37,680 nucleotides of DNA from Amphimedon queenslandica (GCF_000090795.2 NW_003546791.1:16103-53782), one strand, 5' to 3'; counted from the first letter of the stretch, positions 24,801-32,512 are shown. Program-made: numbers and translations. Notes: a model not told the origin generated them from the sequence alone.

Positions 24801-26236
24801 CTAGCTGAGTTATTTCCTTGATCCAGAGGAGTTTGAGCAGCAGACAAATCGGAAGTAATAGACTGGTTTTGTTTAAACTTTTTCATTATTTGTTCTTGCG
24901 ACAAAAATGGCCGGTCAGTTGGCTGTGAAGACAAGTCAGGAGAATCAGGAGGACCAGGAGGATCAGCAGGAGGAAGAGGAGGATCAGGCCTAAGAGGAGA
25001 AGGACTAGCAGAAGGAGGGTAGCTGGGAGAAGGGAGACTAGCAGGAGGAGGACCAGCAAGAGGAGGGTCAGGGTCAGCAGGAAGAGGGGGAGGGTCAGCG
25101 GAAGGGGAAGGACCAGCAGGAGGAGGGGGAGGGTTGGCGGAAGGAGGAAGAGGAGGAGGAGGAGGATCAGAGAAAGGAGGAAGAGGAGGAGGAGGATCAG
25201 AGAAAGGAGGAAGGCCAGCAGGAGGAGGAAGGTCAGCAAGAGGAGAAAGGTCAGCAGAAGGAGGAGAGTCAGCAGGAGGAGAAGGGTCAGAGGAAGAAGG
25301 AAGATTAGCAAGAGGAGGGTCAGCGGAAGGAGGAGGAGGACGAGGAGGGTCAGAGGAAGGAGGAAGGCCAGAAGGAGGAGGAAGGCCAGAAGGAGGAGGA
25401 AGGTCAGCAAGAGGAGAAAGGTCAGCAGAAGGAGGAGAGTCAGCAGGAGGAGAAGGGTCAGAGGAAGAAGGAAGATCAGCAAGAGGAGGGTCAGCGGAAG
25501 GAGGAGGAGGAGGGTCAAAGGAAGGAGGAAGGTCAGGAGGAGGAGGAGGAGGAGGGTCAGAGGAAGGAGGAAGGTCAGCAGGAGGAGGGTCAGTGGAAGG
25601 AGGAAGGCCAGCAAGAGGACCAGCAGGGTGAGGAATAGCAGGAGGAGGACCGGCAGTAGCATAAGAAGCAAGCTGAGGAGAGTAATTTTGTGGTTGAACA
25701 TCATAAGAAGGAGCTTGTGATTCAGTAGTAAATGGGATGGTATGATGAATTGCAGAGGTAGGAGGAGACTTTTGTATGGCAGAACAATACTTATCAACAC
25801 AAACTCTAGATTCATAAAAAATATGTCTACCACAAGCCTGACACTTTTTAAAAGGTCGCTTGTTAAGTTCCTCATAATCTTGTGGTGCAGTACAAAATAT
25901 ACAATCTTTTCCTGGTGATAACAAAGCACGGCCACAAAATATGCACTGTGTTTTTAGGGACTCCTGTGATGATGAGGCTTGAGGTTGCCTACATTTACTA
26001 CAATATACAGCAATAGAGGGTAGATGTGCACCACAGTGTATGCACCGTTTCACAGTAACATTCTGCTTCTGTGGCTCACCACATACGACACAGTACACGG
26101 CATCGAGAGACAGCTGTGCTTTACAGTGAATACAAGCTTTTGTGAGTGACTGGGGTGCGCCACATTTCCCACAAAACTTGGCATCATGAGGAATTAGAGG
26201 GTACTTACAGGAGACACAAATCACCTGACTAGACAT
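1175..26236 (-). CDS. RNF213-like: Giant RNF213/mysterin-like AAA+ E3 ubiquitin ligase (multi-exon, RING-less)
   Basis: One continuous multi-exon gene runs from ATG 26236 to TGA 1177-1175. Chained exons give, in the order of vertebrate RNF213: zinc ribbons and disordered linker (24147-26236), CBM20-like domain (about 23626-24076), helical arm (to about 20000), stalk (to about 17200) with a double-UBA insert, AAA+ core (about 11176-17190), hinge and E3 front (about 6430-10077), E3 core, RZ finger (3891-4086) and C-terminal domain (1175-3803). Signature blocks shared with the family include GETGCGKTRLI, GKPGSSKSLAK, NWALDPAKMNRG and PLINRLEKH. Known family roles are ATP-driven remodelling coupled to ubiquitin transfer, lipid-droplet association and antimicrobial defence in the cytosol. 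Introns are mostly about 50 bases, with a few of 230-1100. I found no internal stop or frameshift in the exons chained. The C3HC4 RING is absent. Protein length is roughly 5,500 residues, which is an estimate; human RNF213 is about 5,200. Confidence 0.9.
3849..4086 (-). other. RNF213-like: RZ finger of the RNF213-like protein, split by two introns
   Basis: Three exons join in frame. One ends at 4086 (QFY), a 35-base micro-exon at 4003-4037 follows, and the next exon runs from 3946 to 3849. The joined protein reads ECPRGHRYFISE then CGRAWTESTCPECHAPIGG, ending at about 3891. This is the RZ-type zinc finger, first described in ZNFX1 and RNF213, with ligands Cys-x3-His, then Cys, then Cys. In human RNF213 this finger is essential for ubiquitylating lipopolysaccharide and is independent of the RING. 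All four expected zinc ligands are present, so the site looks functional. Confidence 0.9.
4183..5316 (-). other. RNF213-like: RNF213-like gene: E3 shell exons upstream of the RZ finger
   Basis: Several exons encode the E3 shell between the E3 core and the RZ finger. The exon at about 4895-5316 starts DSVHKRYIEASLQERVA and contains LPYLEGIAKIRYSLSIVAE. The exon at about 4213-4410 carries LLTDLVVHAAIIIQSS. Small exons lie between them at about 4475-4540, 4577-4673 and 4720-4840. Residue pattern and order match the human protein in this stretch. The frame continues across 45-60 base introns with GT/AG ends. Confidence 0.78.
5317..5790. repeat. Long intron filled with two units of a ~187-base repeat
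   Basis: This intron of the giant gene has no coding potential. Two tandem units begin with GTTGCTCAAAAATTG at 5382 and the related GTCACTCAACAATTG at 5568, a period of 186 bases. Each contains an AATTTTT/ATAATTT block, a GATACATA-type block and a CTTATGTTGTGT block. The same unit occurs in introns at 8290-8590 and 10590-11090, and inverted at 15305-15545. Confidence 0.65.
5985..6583 (-). other. RNF213-like: E3 core of the RNF213-like protein; RING position without a RING
   Basis: The exon at about 6273-6378 (FLKNCQEFTRVQ to DAVKKFKF) joins through a 50-base intron (6223-6272, GTAAGC...TGTAG) to the exon starting at 6222 (SADLQKRIRGYCKAFF, then MEVVSSLCF). In vertebrate RNF213 the C3HC4 RING, about 40 residues with flanks, lies between these two conserved stretches. 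Here the sequence passes straight from one to the other. There is no CxxC/CxH pair in either exon, and the intron is too short to hide an exon. A further exon at about 6431-6540 (KFSTDDKKFENLVKYG) precedes it, so the surroundings are intact. Confidence 0.82.
6593..10077 (-). other. RNF213-like: RNF213-like gene: hinge and E3-front exons
   Basis: Exons include about 9731-10077 (FTKQDAFVGYHDDTPSSV, QMASPDALIRLHNTSL), about 9331-9470, about 8622-9083 (KDYLLIIQCDSG, SSFVGFQGGSWISAHIDD, then a Glu/Asp-rich tail), 8040 to about 8243, about 7685-7933, about 7350-7575 (EQLWLAIFSNEE, CFPFFWLIKEAIE), about 7108-7290, about 6873-7048 and about 6593-6787. The blocks FVGYHDD, ASPDALIRL and GGSWISAHIDD align with the region after AAA6 in vertebrate RNF213. 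The acidic stretch around 8640-8720 is likewise present as an acidic loop in the human protein. Introns at 8244-8621, about 9084-9330 and about 9476-9730 hold no recognisable gene. Confidence 0.82.
8244..8621. repeat. Intron with copies of the ~187-base repeat family
   Basis: Two copies of the module starting CAGCTCATGAGGTGCACTG (about 8312) and CAGCTCAAGAAGTGTACTG (about 8532) flank a unit with the TTCTCCATTT and TGATATACATGTTCTGAT blocks seen in the other intronic copies. No coding potential is visible. Confidence 0.6.
10078..11174. repeat. 1.1-kb intron with tandem ~188-base repeat units
   Basis: This is the longest intron of the giant gene. Bases 10078-10560 are AT-rich with nothing recognisable. 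From about 10590 to 11090 there are repeat units beginning GTTGCTCAAAAA at 10640 and GTTGCTCAAAAATTGAGCC at 10828 (period 188), then a partial third starting at about 11025 with the CAACTCATGAAGCATGCTG module. The family is shared with 5317-5790 and 8244-8621. Confidence 0.65.
11176..17190 (-). other. RNF213-like: Six-unit AAA+ core of the RNF213-like protein
   Basis: The exons run in the order of vertebrate AAA1-AAA6. An early unit has a degenerate Walker A (SDRTGMGKSL, about 16575-16606), in which the first Gly is replaced. AAA3 has an intact Walker A, MGETGCGKTRLI (about 14605-14645), and Walker B, ILFFDEANTSDA (about 14351-14391). AAA4 has Walker A GKPGSSKSLAK (about 13090-13125), Walker B VVVLDEVGLAEDS (about 12782-12822) and a sensor/Arg-finger block NWALDPAKMNRG (about 12581-12625). 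The later units carry YTQVCRNINQIKICMETGR (about 11550-11620) and FPTPLINRLEKHF (about 11295-11335). As in mammals, only the two central units look able to bind and hydrolyse ATP. This core is the dynein-like motor that couples ATP to ligase activity. Confidence 0.92.
15290..15595. repeat. Intron with an inverted copy of the ~187-base repeat
   Basis: Bases about 15305-15545 read as the reverse complement of the repeat at 5580-5760: CTACACAGCATAAGG...TATGTATCAGAAA corresponds to TTTGATACATA...CTTATGTTGTGTAG on the other strand. The flanking exons encode DFATSSLKGE (left) and FVVKFMIRMSK (right), so this is an intron of the giant gene. Confidence 0.55.
17511..18847 (-). other. RNF213-like: Large exon with acidic, double-UBA insert in the RNF213 stalk
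   Basis: This 1,337-base exon (acceptor TTTTTTCAG before 18847, donor GTAAGT after 17511) begins with stalk sequence typical of RNF213 (FYELNYFTTPQLLSLREEL, about 18600-18660). It then carries about 300 residues with no counterpart that I recognise in the vertebrate protein. Within it are a UBA-like helix bundle (MVYDLKEEFGFSRKLIFLAF to MEWCNEN, about 18045-18190), an acidic run of mostly Glu/Asp (about 17940-18045), and a second, classical UBA pattern (VVRGLIDSGFTVEESLAAAE to NIERAMASLME, about 17625-17745). UBA domains bind ubiquitin, so the insert may let the ligase read its own product or ubiquitin coats. UBA identity is from pattern only. Confidence 0.75.
18885..21770 (-). other. RNF213-like: RNF213-like gene: helical arm and stalk exons
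   Basis: Exons include about 18901-19205 (LRDLESKLVLITGRETKERK), about 19258-19500 (NFVTVALATAAGGEGD, SGFGPLIYRLTKDASYQKL), about 19550-19693, about 19993-20574 (GQYNLMDELQKNYE, TGDFVIVERVASK), about 20635-20937, about 20990-21160, about 21210-21443 and about 21483-21810. LVLITGRE and NFVTVALA...GEGD are diagnostic of the family. The rest is long amphipathic helices, as expected for the N-terminal arm and stalk. The introns at about 19694-19992 (300 bases) and elsewhere have no other gene. Confidence 0.78.
21915..22415. other. Roughly 500-base intron with four TACATGTA octamers
   Basis: This lies between the exon ending with donor GTATGCTG (LSSVTENK) and the small exon MNHCFRIPLANILKRIY. It has no coding potential. 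Four copies of the palindrome TACATGTA lie within about 280 bases (near 22117, 22172, 22366 and 22389). Nothing else is recognised. Confidence 0.6.
22416..24076 (-). other. RNF213-like: CBM20-like domain and start of the N-terminal arm
   Basis: Exon 2 (23894-24076) encodes MRLQFNAVIQKEIWKWEEG and YMRFGHKSLGDWK. Exon 3 (23626-23843) encodes LPYKYVVYSPLIK, FEYLHGAPP and NTNRLLKVPKEK. This beta-rich pattern (a strand, then RFG...W, then PYKYVVY, then NR-L) matches the CBM20-type carbohydrate-binding fold at the start of the ordered part of vertebrate RNF213. Exons at about 23248-23578, about 22975-23205, about 22700-22920 and about 22416-22630 continue with helical sequence. The codon split at exon 1/2 (TT|G) keeps the frame. 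Ligand binding has not been shown by anything here. Confidence 0.75.
24147..26236 (-). other. RNF213-like: First coding exon: five zinc ribbons, Pro-rich and charged linker
   Basis: The ATG at 26236-26234 is the first in frame, and the exon ends at 24147 with donor GTAAGT. Residues 1-160 hold five zinc-ribbon units (VICVSCK, ACIHCKA, RCIHCGA, QCIFCGR and KCQACGR). The last two have altered spacing, so their metal binding is less sure. Residues about 190-440 are Pro/Ser/Ala/Leu/Asp-rich low complexity. Residues 440-696 are rich in Gly, Asn, Lys, Glu and Ser and look disordered. Human RNF213 has one ribbon and a shorter disordered linker. Five ribbons may give extra docking surface; this is inference. 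Confidence 0.85.
24920..25640. repeat. Purine-rich low-complexity tract with internal duplication
   Basis: The plus strand is almost entirely A/G in GGA/AGG-type repeats, with scattered TCA and GCA; it encodes the proline-rich linker on the minus strand. Bases 25231-25341 and 25402-25512 are near-identical (one mismatch, GATTAGC versus GATCAGC), an in-frame 171-base (57-residue) offset. This points to recent repeat expansion. Confidence 0.85.
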
Positions 26237-27540
26237 TGGAGGCCTTGAATTAGTCTAACCATGTGGTCCGACGTGCCTTTATCCGCTGATGTGCAACCCA
26301 ACGCTAAGTAGAGGAAACAAAACGACGAGGGAAGACTTCCAGAAATATCTAATGACTCAAAGAACTACTGGGCGACCAACTTCTCACCCCCATCTATGTC
26401 ATATACACTGGAAAGGGAATGCCCACGGGACTATCCCTAATTAAAGCTCGCAGGCGTGGTAAATTTAAAATTTAAAATCAAAATTAGAAAAAATGAAACT
26501 TGGACAGAAAATAACATCGTATGAGCAGCACACATAAAAATGTTATCCTCATTTAGTGCAAAAATCCTCCACTACACTGCAGATAAATAATTCCACCAGT
26601 AAATTGCCCTTGGCTGGCTTAATTCAGCTTCCCTCTCAAAGTAAGTGTACATCAAACGGATAGTCTCTTTATCCATCCTTCAAAGGCACCTAAAGTAGTG
26701 ATAGAAGAACAATAATTTACAATACATTACATCTACTTTATCAATAATCATCTAATATTCTATGACAAACTTTGAAACAGAATAATTTTGTCCAGCATCC
26801 ATGCTTTGTTCATGCACTATATAGAAACATACTGCTAACAAGACTTGTGGTTATACTTTGATCTTGTAAATTACATGTTGCTAAGAATAACAACATATGT
26901 TAGTTACAACTACAAGATCAAAAGTCACAGTATATTAAAGTTGACATGTACTGTAGTAGGTTGCATCATTTTAATAATTACTTAATTTTTAGAGTAACGG
27001 AAGTAGTTTAGGAACGCTTAACGTCCACAAGGATATGGCATTACTAAGCCATACAGAAAGGGCAAGAGACTGATTTCATCCTTCATACAGGATCAGAAAG
27101 TGGCTGGATACCAAATGCAGAACTGTGAAGGGGCACTTCAGACGACTACCAGTATCATAAAGATATGAATCACTAGGAATTCGAGCGATGATTCAAAGAT
27201 CAGCTCCTTCCCAATATTCCTATAAACTTTATATTTGCAACAGACAACACCTCATATCATTCAAAAAGATTTGAACCACTACCTACTTCATCATGGTGTA
27301 AAAGTGATACCAAACAGCTCAAAATATTCAGGGGTAAAAAATTTCGCGAATGAGTGAAAAGAGAGATATTTGCAATTAAAACAAATGGCCCACGCCTATT
27401 GCATTGAGGGTATGGCTAGCAGCTCTATACTTGAAGATTGGGAGAGCTTTTACAGGATCAGGCAAGGAACCTGAGGAACTGGAGCCAGAGGTGCTGGGCA
27501 ATGCAGCAGCAGCACCTGTAATGTAAGCTCAAATCCATCA
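26237..27540. other. Intergenic, upstream of the RNF213-like gene
   Basis: This must contain the promoter of the minus-strand giant gene, but I see no clear TATA box or other core element. An imperfect inverted repeat lies at 26853-26924 (TTTGATCTTGTA against TACAAGATCAAA). The stretch 27000-27540 has no sustained ORF and looks like decayed repeat DNA. Confidence 0.55.
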
Positions 27541-27544
27541 GATC

Positions 27545-27840
27545 ATGACAACATTGGGAAAACTGGAAGAAGGCATCTTAGAGGAAAGTCAAGTCTGTAG
27601 CCAGAAGGATAAAGCAGGAAAAGGAGAGCTATATGTTCTAGAAAAAGGGCATCGCCTACAGTACAAATTTATTGAGGATAGGAGAATAGTGTCATCAAGA
27701 AGCTACCAGTTAAAAAAGCAAACACAACAAGAGAGCTTTTGCAGCAAAGAGTTGGCAAGAATAAGAGGCTGATACCTCAGCTGATAATGAAGTAGGACGG
27801 AGGAAATCCAAGAAATAGTGCATCTTATTTTCTGTTTGTG
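27545..27840 (+). pseudogene. Degenerate gag-like retroelement fragment
   Basis: A short reading frame encodes KAGKGELYVLEKGHRLQYKF, followed after frame breaks by ADTSADNEVGRRKSKK and a stop. A (F/Y)xxKGHxxQ(F/Y)xFxE motif followed later by an ADxS...D/E-rich tail is seen in N-terminal/gag-like proteins of invertebrate retroelements. The match is short and carries at least one frameshift. I am not certain of the superfamily. Confidence 0.35.
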
Positions 27841-28900
27841 TTTAAATTACAGAAATTAGCAAACAAGAATATACCATTTTGAGCTGCTTCAAACAAGAAG
27901 GCCTTTTACATCATTACAACATGAAAGTAAATACTTGCATAGTCTGCTATAGATGACATGGCAATAAGTGCTGGTCATGAAGTGGTGAGGCTTTCAGTAG
28001 GACACTGTGAACTTAAAAATGGAATGGGCTTAAAAACATAATACACAATTTACATTGGAAGCATTGGAGCCTCAAGTTAAAGAGGGTATTGCACAAATTA
28101 CTCCAGCCATATGGTATGTCTTGTTTAGCATGTATGTGAAAAGATAGAGGATCAATAGTATGAAGCTAATGGACTATTATATGCAGTTACTGTACCTGCT
28201 TTTTCATTTTGTGTTGATGACAACTGAATCAAAATCAGATAAATCAGACAATGAATAAAAGTGAAAGCAATATTACAGGATGAAGAGCTATGAGGAACAG
28301 CCTCCTTGCAAGTGTAAAGGGCTTGTGGCGAAAGATCCCACTTGACTTTAATTATTTAAATAATCACAAAAATATTAACACAAGCATACGAACGTGGAAA
28401 ATCATTGTACTTATGTAAAGATAATCAGTCAAAGGCCACAATATCCCTGTTTAACTAACAGCAGCCATTTTTAGAATTCTTGACAGTGCTTACAGAAAAG
28501 GTCTTGAGCTATGATAGTCGTACCAATGGAGTCTCAAGGTTAAGATGAGGTCCTCAAAGCAGTCTGCTAAGTGTAGCTTGTTCAAAAGTTGTGGGAGCCA
28601 AATAGGGCTAATCCTACACTTGTACTTAGTAATGTTACTGCATTACTGAATGCAACCCAGTAAGGTATGGCCTGACCTTCACAAGAGACGGAAGGTCAGG
28701 ACCACTGCAATACACAAAGTCAACTCACCACACAGGTTTGTGCAGTGACACATAAAGACTCATAACCATTTATAAACTGGAGATTTTGGTGCAGAAGCAA
28801 TGCTTGACGTAGGGCTCAAATTCCAACAAAAAAGAGAGTAGAAAGATGCAATTTCTGCTATAATTTCTGAAAAGGATGTTATGGCCGTGCCTCCTACAGG
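27841..28900. other. Non-coding stretch with a small perfect hairpin
   Basis: I see no sustained ORF and no recognised gene. A perfect hairpin lies at 28671-28700 (CCTGACCTTC, a 10-base loop, GAAGGTCAGG). The rest looks like decayed repeat DNA. Confidence 0.45.
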
Positions 28901-28949
28901 TTTTGCAAGTACAGTAAAAAGCAAAAAAGCTAAGTAGTGTAAGTAGTAC

Positions 28950-30150
28950 GGAGGTAGTTCGTATGTAGTATTTGTACTTCTACTCTTCGTTACTCTTTGC
29001 CCAGGAAGTACAGCAATACTGCCAGTCACATGTGCAAGCGCTCACACGCTCAAGAGGCTCTCAAAAATGGAGGATGCTTCACCTGGCTGTCTGTGCTCTC
29101 CAAGTTCATTTGTACTGCCACTCTCTGATTTTAGAAGCCAAGTTAGGAGGTTCTTGGCTCAATTCTACCGTCGAGCTACTGACTACGTGTGCTACTACCA
29201 CTGGTGGCTTTGCCCATGCACAACAAAGGAGCAGCGAACTACATATTAAAAATTAAAACAATGCGTTTAGCTATTGTAATCTACTTTTTCTTGTAGCTTA
29301 TGTAACAAAAAGGTTTCAAGACTCCACTGCAGCAACTGTAACAATGACAATAAATCATAAATGTGTTAATGTAAGAAGGGCACTCTAAGACTGATTAACA
29401 GGCAATTAAAATTGTTGACCAATATTTGTGTTGTTTTCAGTAAAATTGTTAAATCTACTTTTGTTGCTGTTGATTATTAGAGTACTGAGCACTATGCTAA
29501 CATAACAAGAGTAGATAGAAATAAAATTTTAATATTACATGACATGACGAATTAGAAATTAACAGTATTATACAACTGAACTGATACAGGATTGGATCAT
29601 CAAGAGTTGGATGTGACTGTTAGTGTACAAGTGCCTGTTTATTTCAAACAGATTTCGTCATCAGTTACACTAAGAGGAGGTATTATTCAATACTGTCTTT
29701 CAAGATTCAAGTCAAGCCAGAGGTATTTACTGAAGAGGACCTTACGATTGGCGCGAAAGGTGACCTGCAAATGTTGATATATCTTGTGCCATGTCTGCGA
29801 GCGTACAATACCTACATATACTAAAGGTGCTAGTACTACTAATTTACTTATTACCTATTATGTGGGTGTGATTTGTACTAGTTATCATTATATCAACGAA
29901 TATCATCTCAATTCATAAAACTACACCACAGCTCATTATTGATACCTACAGTACAGTTTTTAAAAAAGATAAAAGTAAAGTAGCAAAAGAAAACTTCTTA
30001 AGTAGTTCTTTTAGTTTGCTAATCTTTGTTGTATTATAGCCATCGAGTACTGCAGTACCACCAAGTGACATGTACTGTAGTAGCAGCTGTCAAAAAACTT
30101 AAGGATCCTACTGTACTACCTCCCAGTGGCGGATCTGGGTTCAAGTTAAT
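28950..30150 (+). repeat. Copy 1 of a dispersed repeat linked to the hAT-like element
   Basis: Two blocks recur further right. Bases about 29110-29255 (CTGCCACTCTCTGATTTTAG...ACAAAGGAGCAGC) match about 33028-33165. Bases about 29938-30125 (GATACCTACAGTACA...CTACTGTACT) match about 32876-33028. The order of the two blocks differs between loci, so more than two insertions are involved. Short ORFs here are not convincing as genes. The 29260-29930 interior has nothing else recognisable. Confidence 0.55.
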
Positions 30151-30237
30151 GGTAGGGCCAGGAAGTGGGTGTGTCCATTTTTCAACCTGTTATGCCTGTT
30201 TTGACCATTTTATGATGATTTTCATCCATTTCCTATC

Positions 30238-31990
30238 TATGCAGCAACCAGTCAATACTTTTAAGAAAGAACATTTAACTGACTCAAATAATAAACTCTT
30301 TTGTGCAGGCTGTTGGAAAAAACTCTGTTAAATGCAGTGTAGTACGTAATCATATAAATTCTTCAAAGCACAAGTCTGGAAAAGAGCAGTTATAAAAGAA
30401 AGGCCAGACTGAAATGAATATCTCTCATGCATTGCAATCTAGTGATGAGGCAGTAAATGTTAAAGGAGAGACTTTACCAGAAGAACACATGTGTACCAAG
30501 TTAAAGTTGTTACTTGCTATGTCCTTTGCTCTTCTGCCAATACCGGCAGAAGCAGTGGATAAGGTTGAGAGGGGAGTGCTTATTGATTTTAAAGACCTGC
30601 TCCACAATAATGTGACTCTTTTTGATACACTGCAAGAGCTAGGGTCATCTGCCCCCACATCAGTTCAGCAAATGCGTGATATTACAGACTCCCTCTCACG
30701 GGCCTACTGTTTTTTATCATTTGTGGCAGTGTCTGTGCATGACAGAGACCAGGGATTTAATGGCATATGGCAAGGTCATGGCAAGAAATCACTGAGGTTT
30801 AGGCTGGGTCGGTTATGATAAGCCAACAAAAAATGACAGGAATGCCACTACAATGGTCCAAAGTGAACTCCTCATTCATGGCTGCTACTGTGCTGGGAGG
30901 GGCTTCACCCACACCAATCCAGACGTGCTCTAGAGGATTTTAATGGGACCACAAGAAGGATGACTGCGCTCTAGCAAGCTTGAACACCAACACAAGGTCT
31001 TCCAGTCCTAACCCTTGGTTAGAATTCCCAACTGAGTCTTCATTAATCACACATTTCATTGAATATCCCCTTCAATGTGGTCAATTACATGTAGTTTGAG
31101 TCTACCACAGAATTAGGGAAACTGTTTATATAATTAATACATATCAACTTTTCTGACAATGCTTAGAAAGCAATTTTAGCAGACCTTCACTTGCAGAATA
31201 CGTGAGATTATTGTTTAGCCAAAATTCCATTATTGACTTCTAACTCTATGCAAAGTATAATGTACCCAAAAAGTTTGTTTCAAAATCTGATGCAAAAGAG
31301 CTCTTCATTGCCAAGATACGGAGGAATGAATCTAGCATCACTAATGTGGTCAACTCAGCTTCTCCAGGAGCTGTGTTCAGTGCTATTCTTAACAGCAGCA
31401 TTAACGCAGGAGTTAACACAACGTAATTATTTCACAAAGTAGTATAGCCTGGCTATGTACATGTAGAATATAAGTCTATGTAATCACTGCTGGTAAAGTC
31501 TTTTGGTGATCACATGACAATACCACTTGTATGTCCAAATTAGCAGCCTCAAGCCTGGCTTATATTAGCAAACTGAAATGCAAGTATCAATGGAATTAGC
31601 ATAAAAAGAACATTTGTTTCAGTTGCGATGCACTGATGTCTGCTTGTAGCTTCAGAATATACACACAAGTCATGAAGCACCTTTGTTGAATAGTTGTATT
31701 GGGGAGTAAAACCAAACCAATTGTAATGTTTTGATTTAAATTTTGGAAGAGCTCCAAGAAGAAAATGGCTCGCATCTTACAGATAGAAGGCACATGTCAG
31801 ATTTGATTTCCTTCACATTGGAACAGGAACAACAAAAAATTACTGAAAAGTGATTAGCAGTTATATTTGATGGTACGGCTAGGATTGGTGAAGCGTTGTG
31901 TGCCGTCATTCGTTTTGTTCATTCTAATTGGTTGATTCAAGAGCATTTGATGTGTTTTGAGCTTATGGCAAAAGTCTTACAGGAGAGGAA
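30238..31990 (+). pseudogene. Degenerate BED-finger/hAT-like transposase, copy 1
   Basis: Bases 30250-30410 encode NTFKKEHLTDSNNKLFCAGC with a following CxxxxC/H-H region broken by a stop. Bases 30411-30700 continue with a helical stretch (LLAMSFALLPIPAEAVDKVE). Bases about 31870-31990 encode DGTARIGEALCAVIRFVHSN and QEHLMCFELMAK, the DG-containing strand and following segment of an RNase H-like transposase core. Multiple stops and frameshifts interrupt it, and 30790-31230 appears to be inserted or decayed sequence. The BED finger plus core resembles hAT-type transposases. It is not functional. Confidence 0.55.
31236..31425 (+). other. Stop-free stretch within copy 1, unassigned
   Basis: Read in the frame starting at 31236, there are about 62 codons without a stop (LYAKYNVPKKFVSKSDAKEL...SPGAVFSAILNSS). 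There is no ATG and no domain that I recognise. It may be a piece of the same transposon protein or of another element. Confidence 0.3.
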
Positions 31991-32304
31991 TTAGCTTGTC
32001 AGTTACATCTATTAACAACTCCAAGTCTGTTTTTGCATAATAGTTTGGTGTACTATTGAACTCATTAAAAGTGATGGAAGACATAACGAGCATCGTGTGA
32101 ACTCCAGATATTAGGAAACAGAAACAGGAGAAAAGTTGTCTCAGTACAATTTGTACTTTGGTAGTAAAGTTATCTAGAAAGCTAGAGAAAAACTTTTTTT
32201 CAGTGACCATAATGGAAACTCACAGTAAGGCAGTTCCAATAAAATTACTTGGTTTACGGATCCGACCGACTCCAATTTTTGGAAAATCAAAATAAATTTA
32301 AATT

Positions 32305-32356
32305 TTCTAATGCGCATGCGCAGTACCACGTGGTGGGTGTGGCTAGATTCAAAATG
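32305..32356 (+). promoter_or_regulatory. NRF1-like, E-box and YY1-like promoter cluster
   Basis: Within 50 bases lie the perfect palindrome TGCGCATGCGCA (about 32312-32323, a consensus NRF1-type site), CCACGTGG (about 32326-32333, an E-box) and AAAATGGCGC (32351-32360, YY1-like), with the last overlapping an ATG. This combination is typical of metazoan TATA-less promoters. It could drive the small ORF that follows or be the promoter of a transposon copy. Confidence 0.4.
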
Positions 32357-32512
32357 GCGCTAAATATATTTGTTACTGTGAAAAGAGCAAGCTCCTCTAT
32401 CTTACCTTCCACTGTATGTCAAACCTCTGTGGCATCTACTGTTTGGGACTTGTTAGAGCAGCCATTCATGTTAAATAAGCCTACACTCACAGAAGTTGCT
32501 AGAGTATTTTGA
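32354..32512 (+). CDS. Small ORF, 52 residues, unknown
   Basis: The ATG at 32354 has a purine at -3 and G at +4, and TGA lies at 32510-32512. The product (MALNIFVTVKRASSSILPST and on) has no domain that I recognise. It follows the NRF1/E-box/YY1-like cluster directly, which is the main reason to list it. It may be a genuine first exon, a micropeptide or a transposon leader. An upstream in-frame ATG at 32249 lies before the promoter-like motifs and is less likely to be used. Confidence 0.3.
   Translation: MALNIFVTVKRASSSILPSTVCQTSVASTVWDLLEQPFMLNKPTLTEVARVF

Noticed and set aside
25134..25631. Plus-strand Gly/Glu/Ser-rich ORF of 165 codons
   Set aside because: It is the antisense of the proline-rich coding repeat; triplet-periodic purine repeats keep all frames open.
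24886..25935. Minus-strand Leu-rich ORF of 349 codons, resembling a membrane protein
   Set aside because: It is an alternative frame of the same proline-rich repeat, with no start context or domain; the zinc-ribbon frame is the real one.
29067..29249. Plus-strand ORF of 60 codons
   Set aside because: It lies in a dispersed repeat also found at about 33028-33165, where the frame is not kept.
30425..30658. Minus-strand ORF of 77 codons
   Set aside because: Antisense of the transposase remnant.
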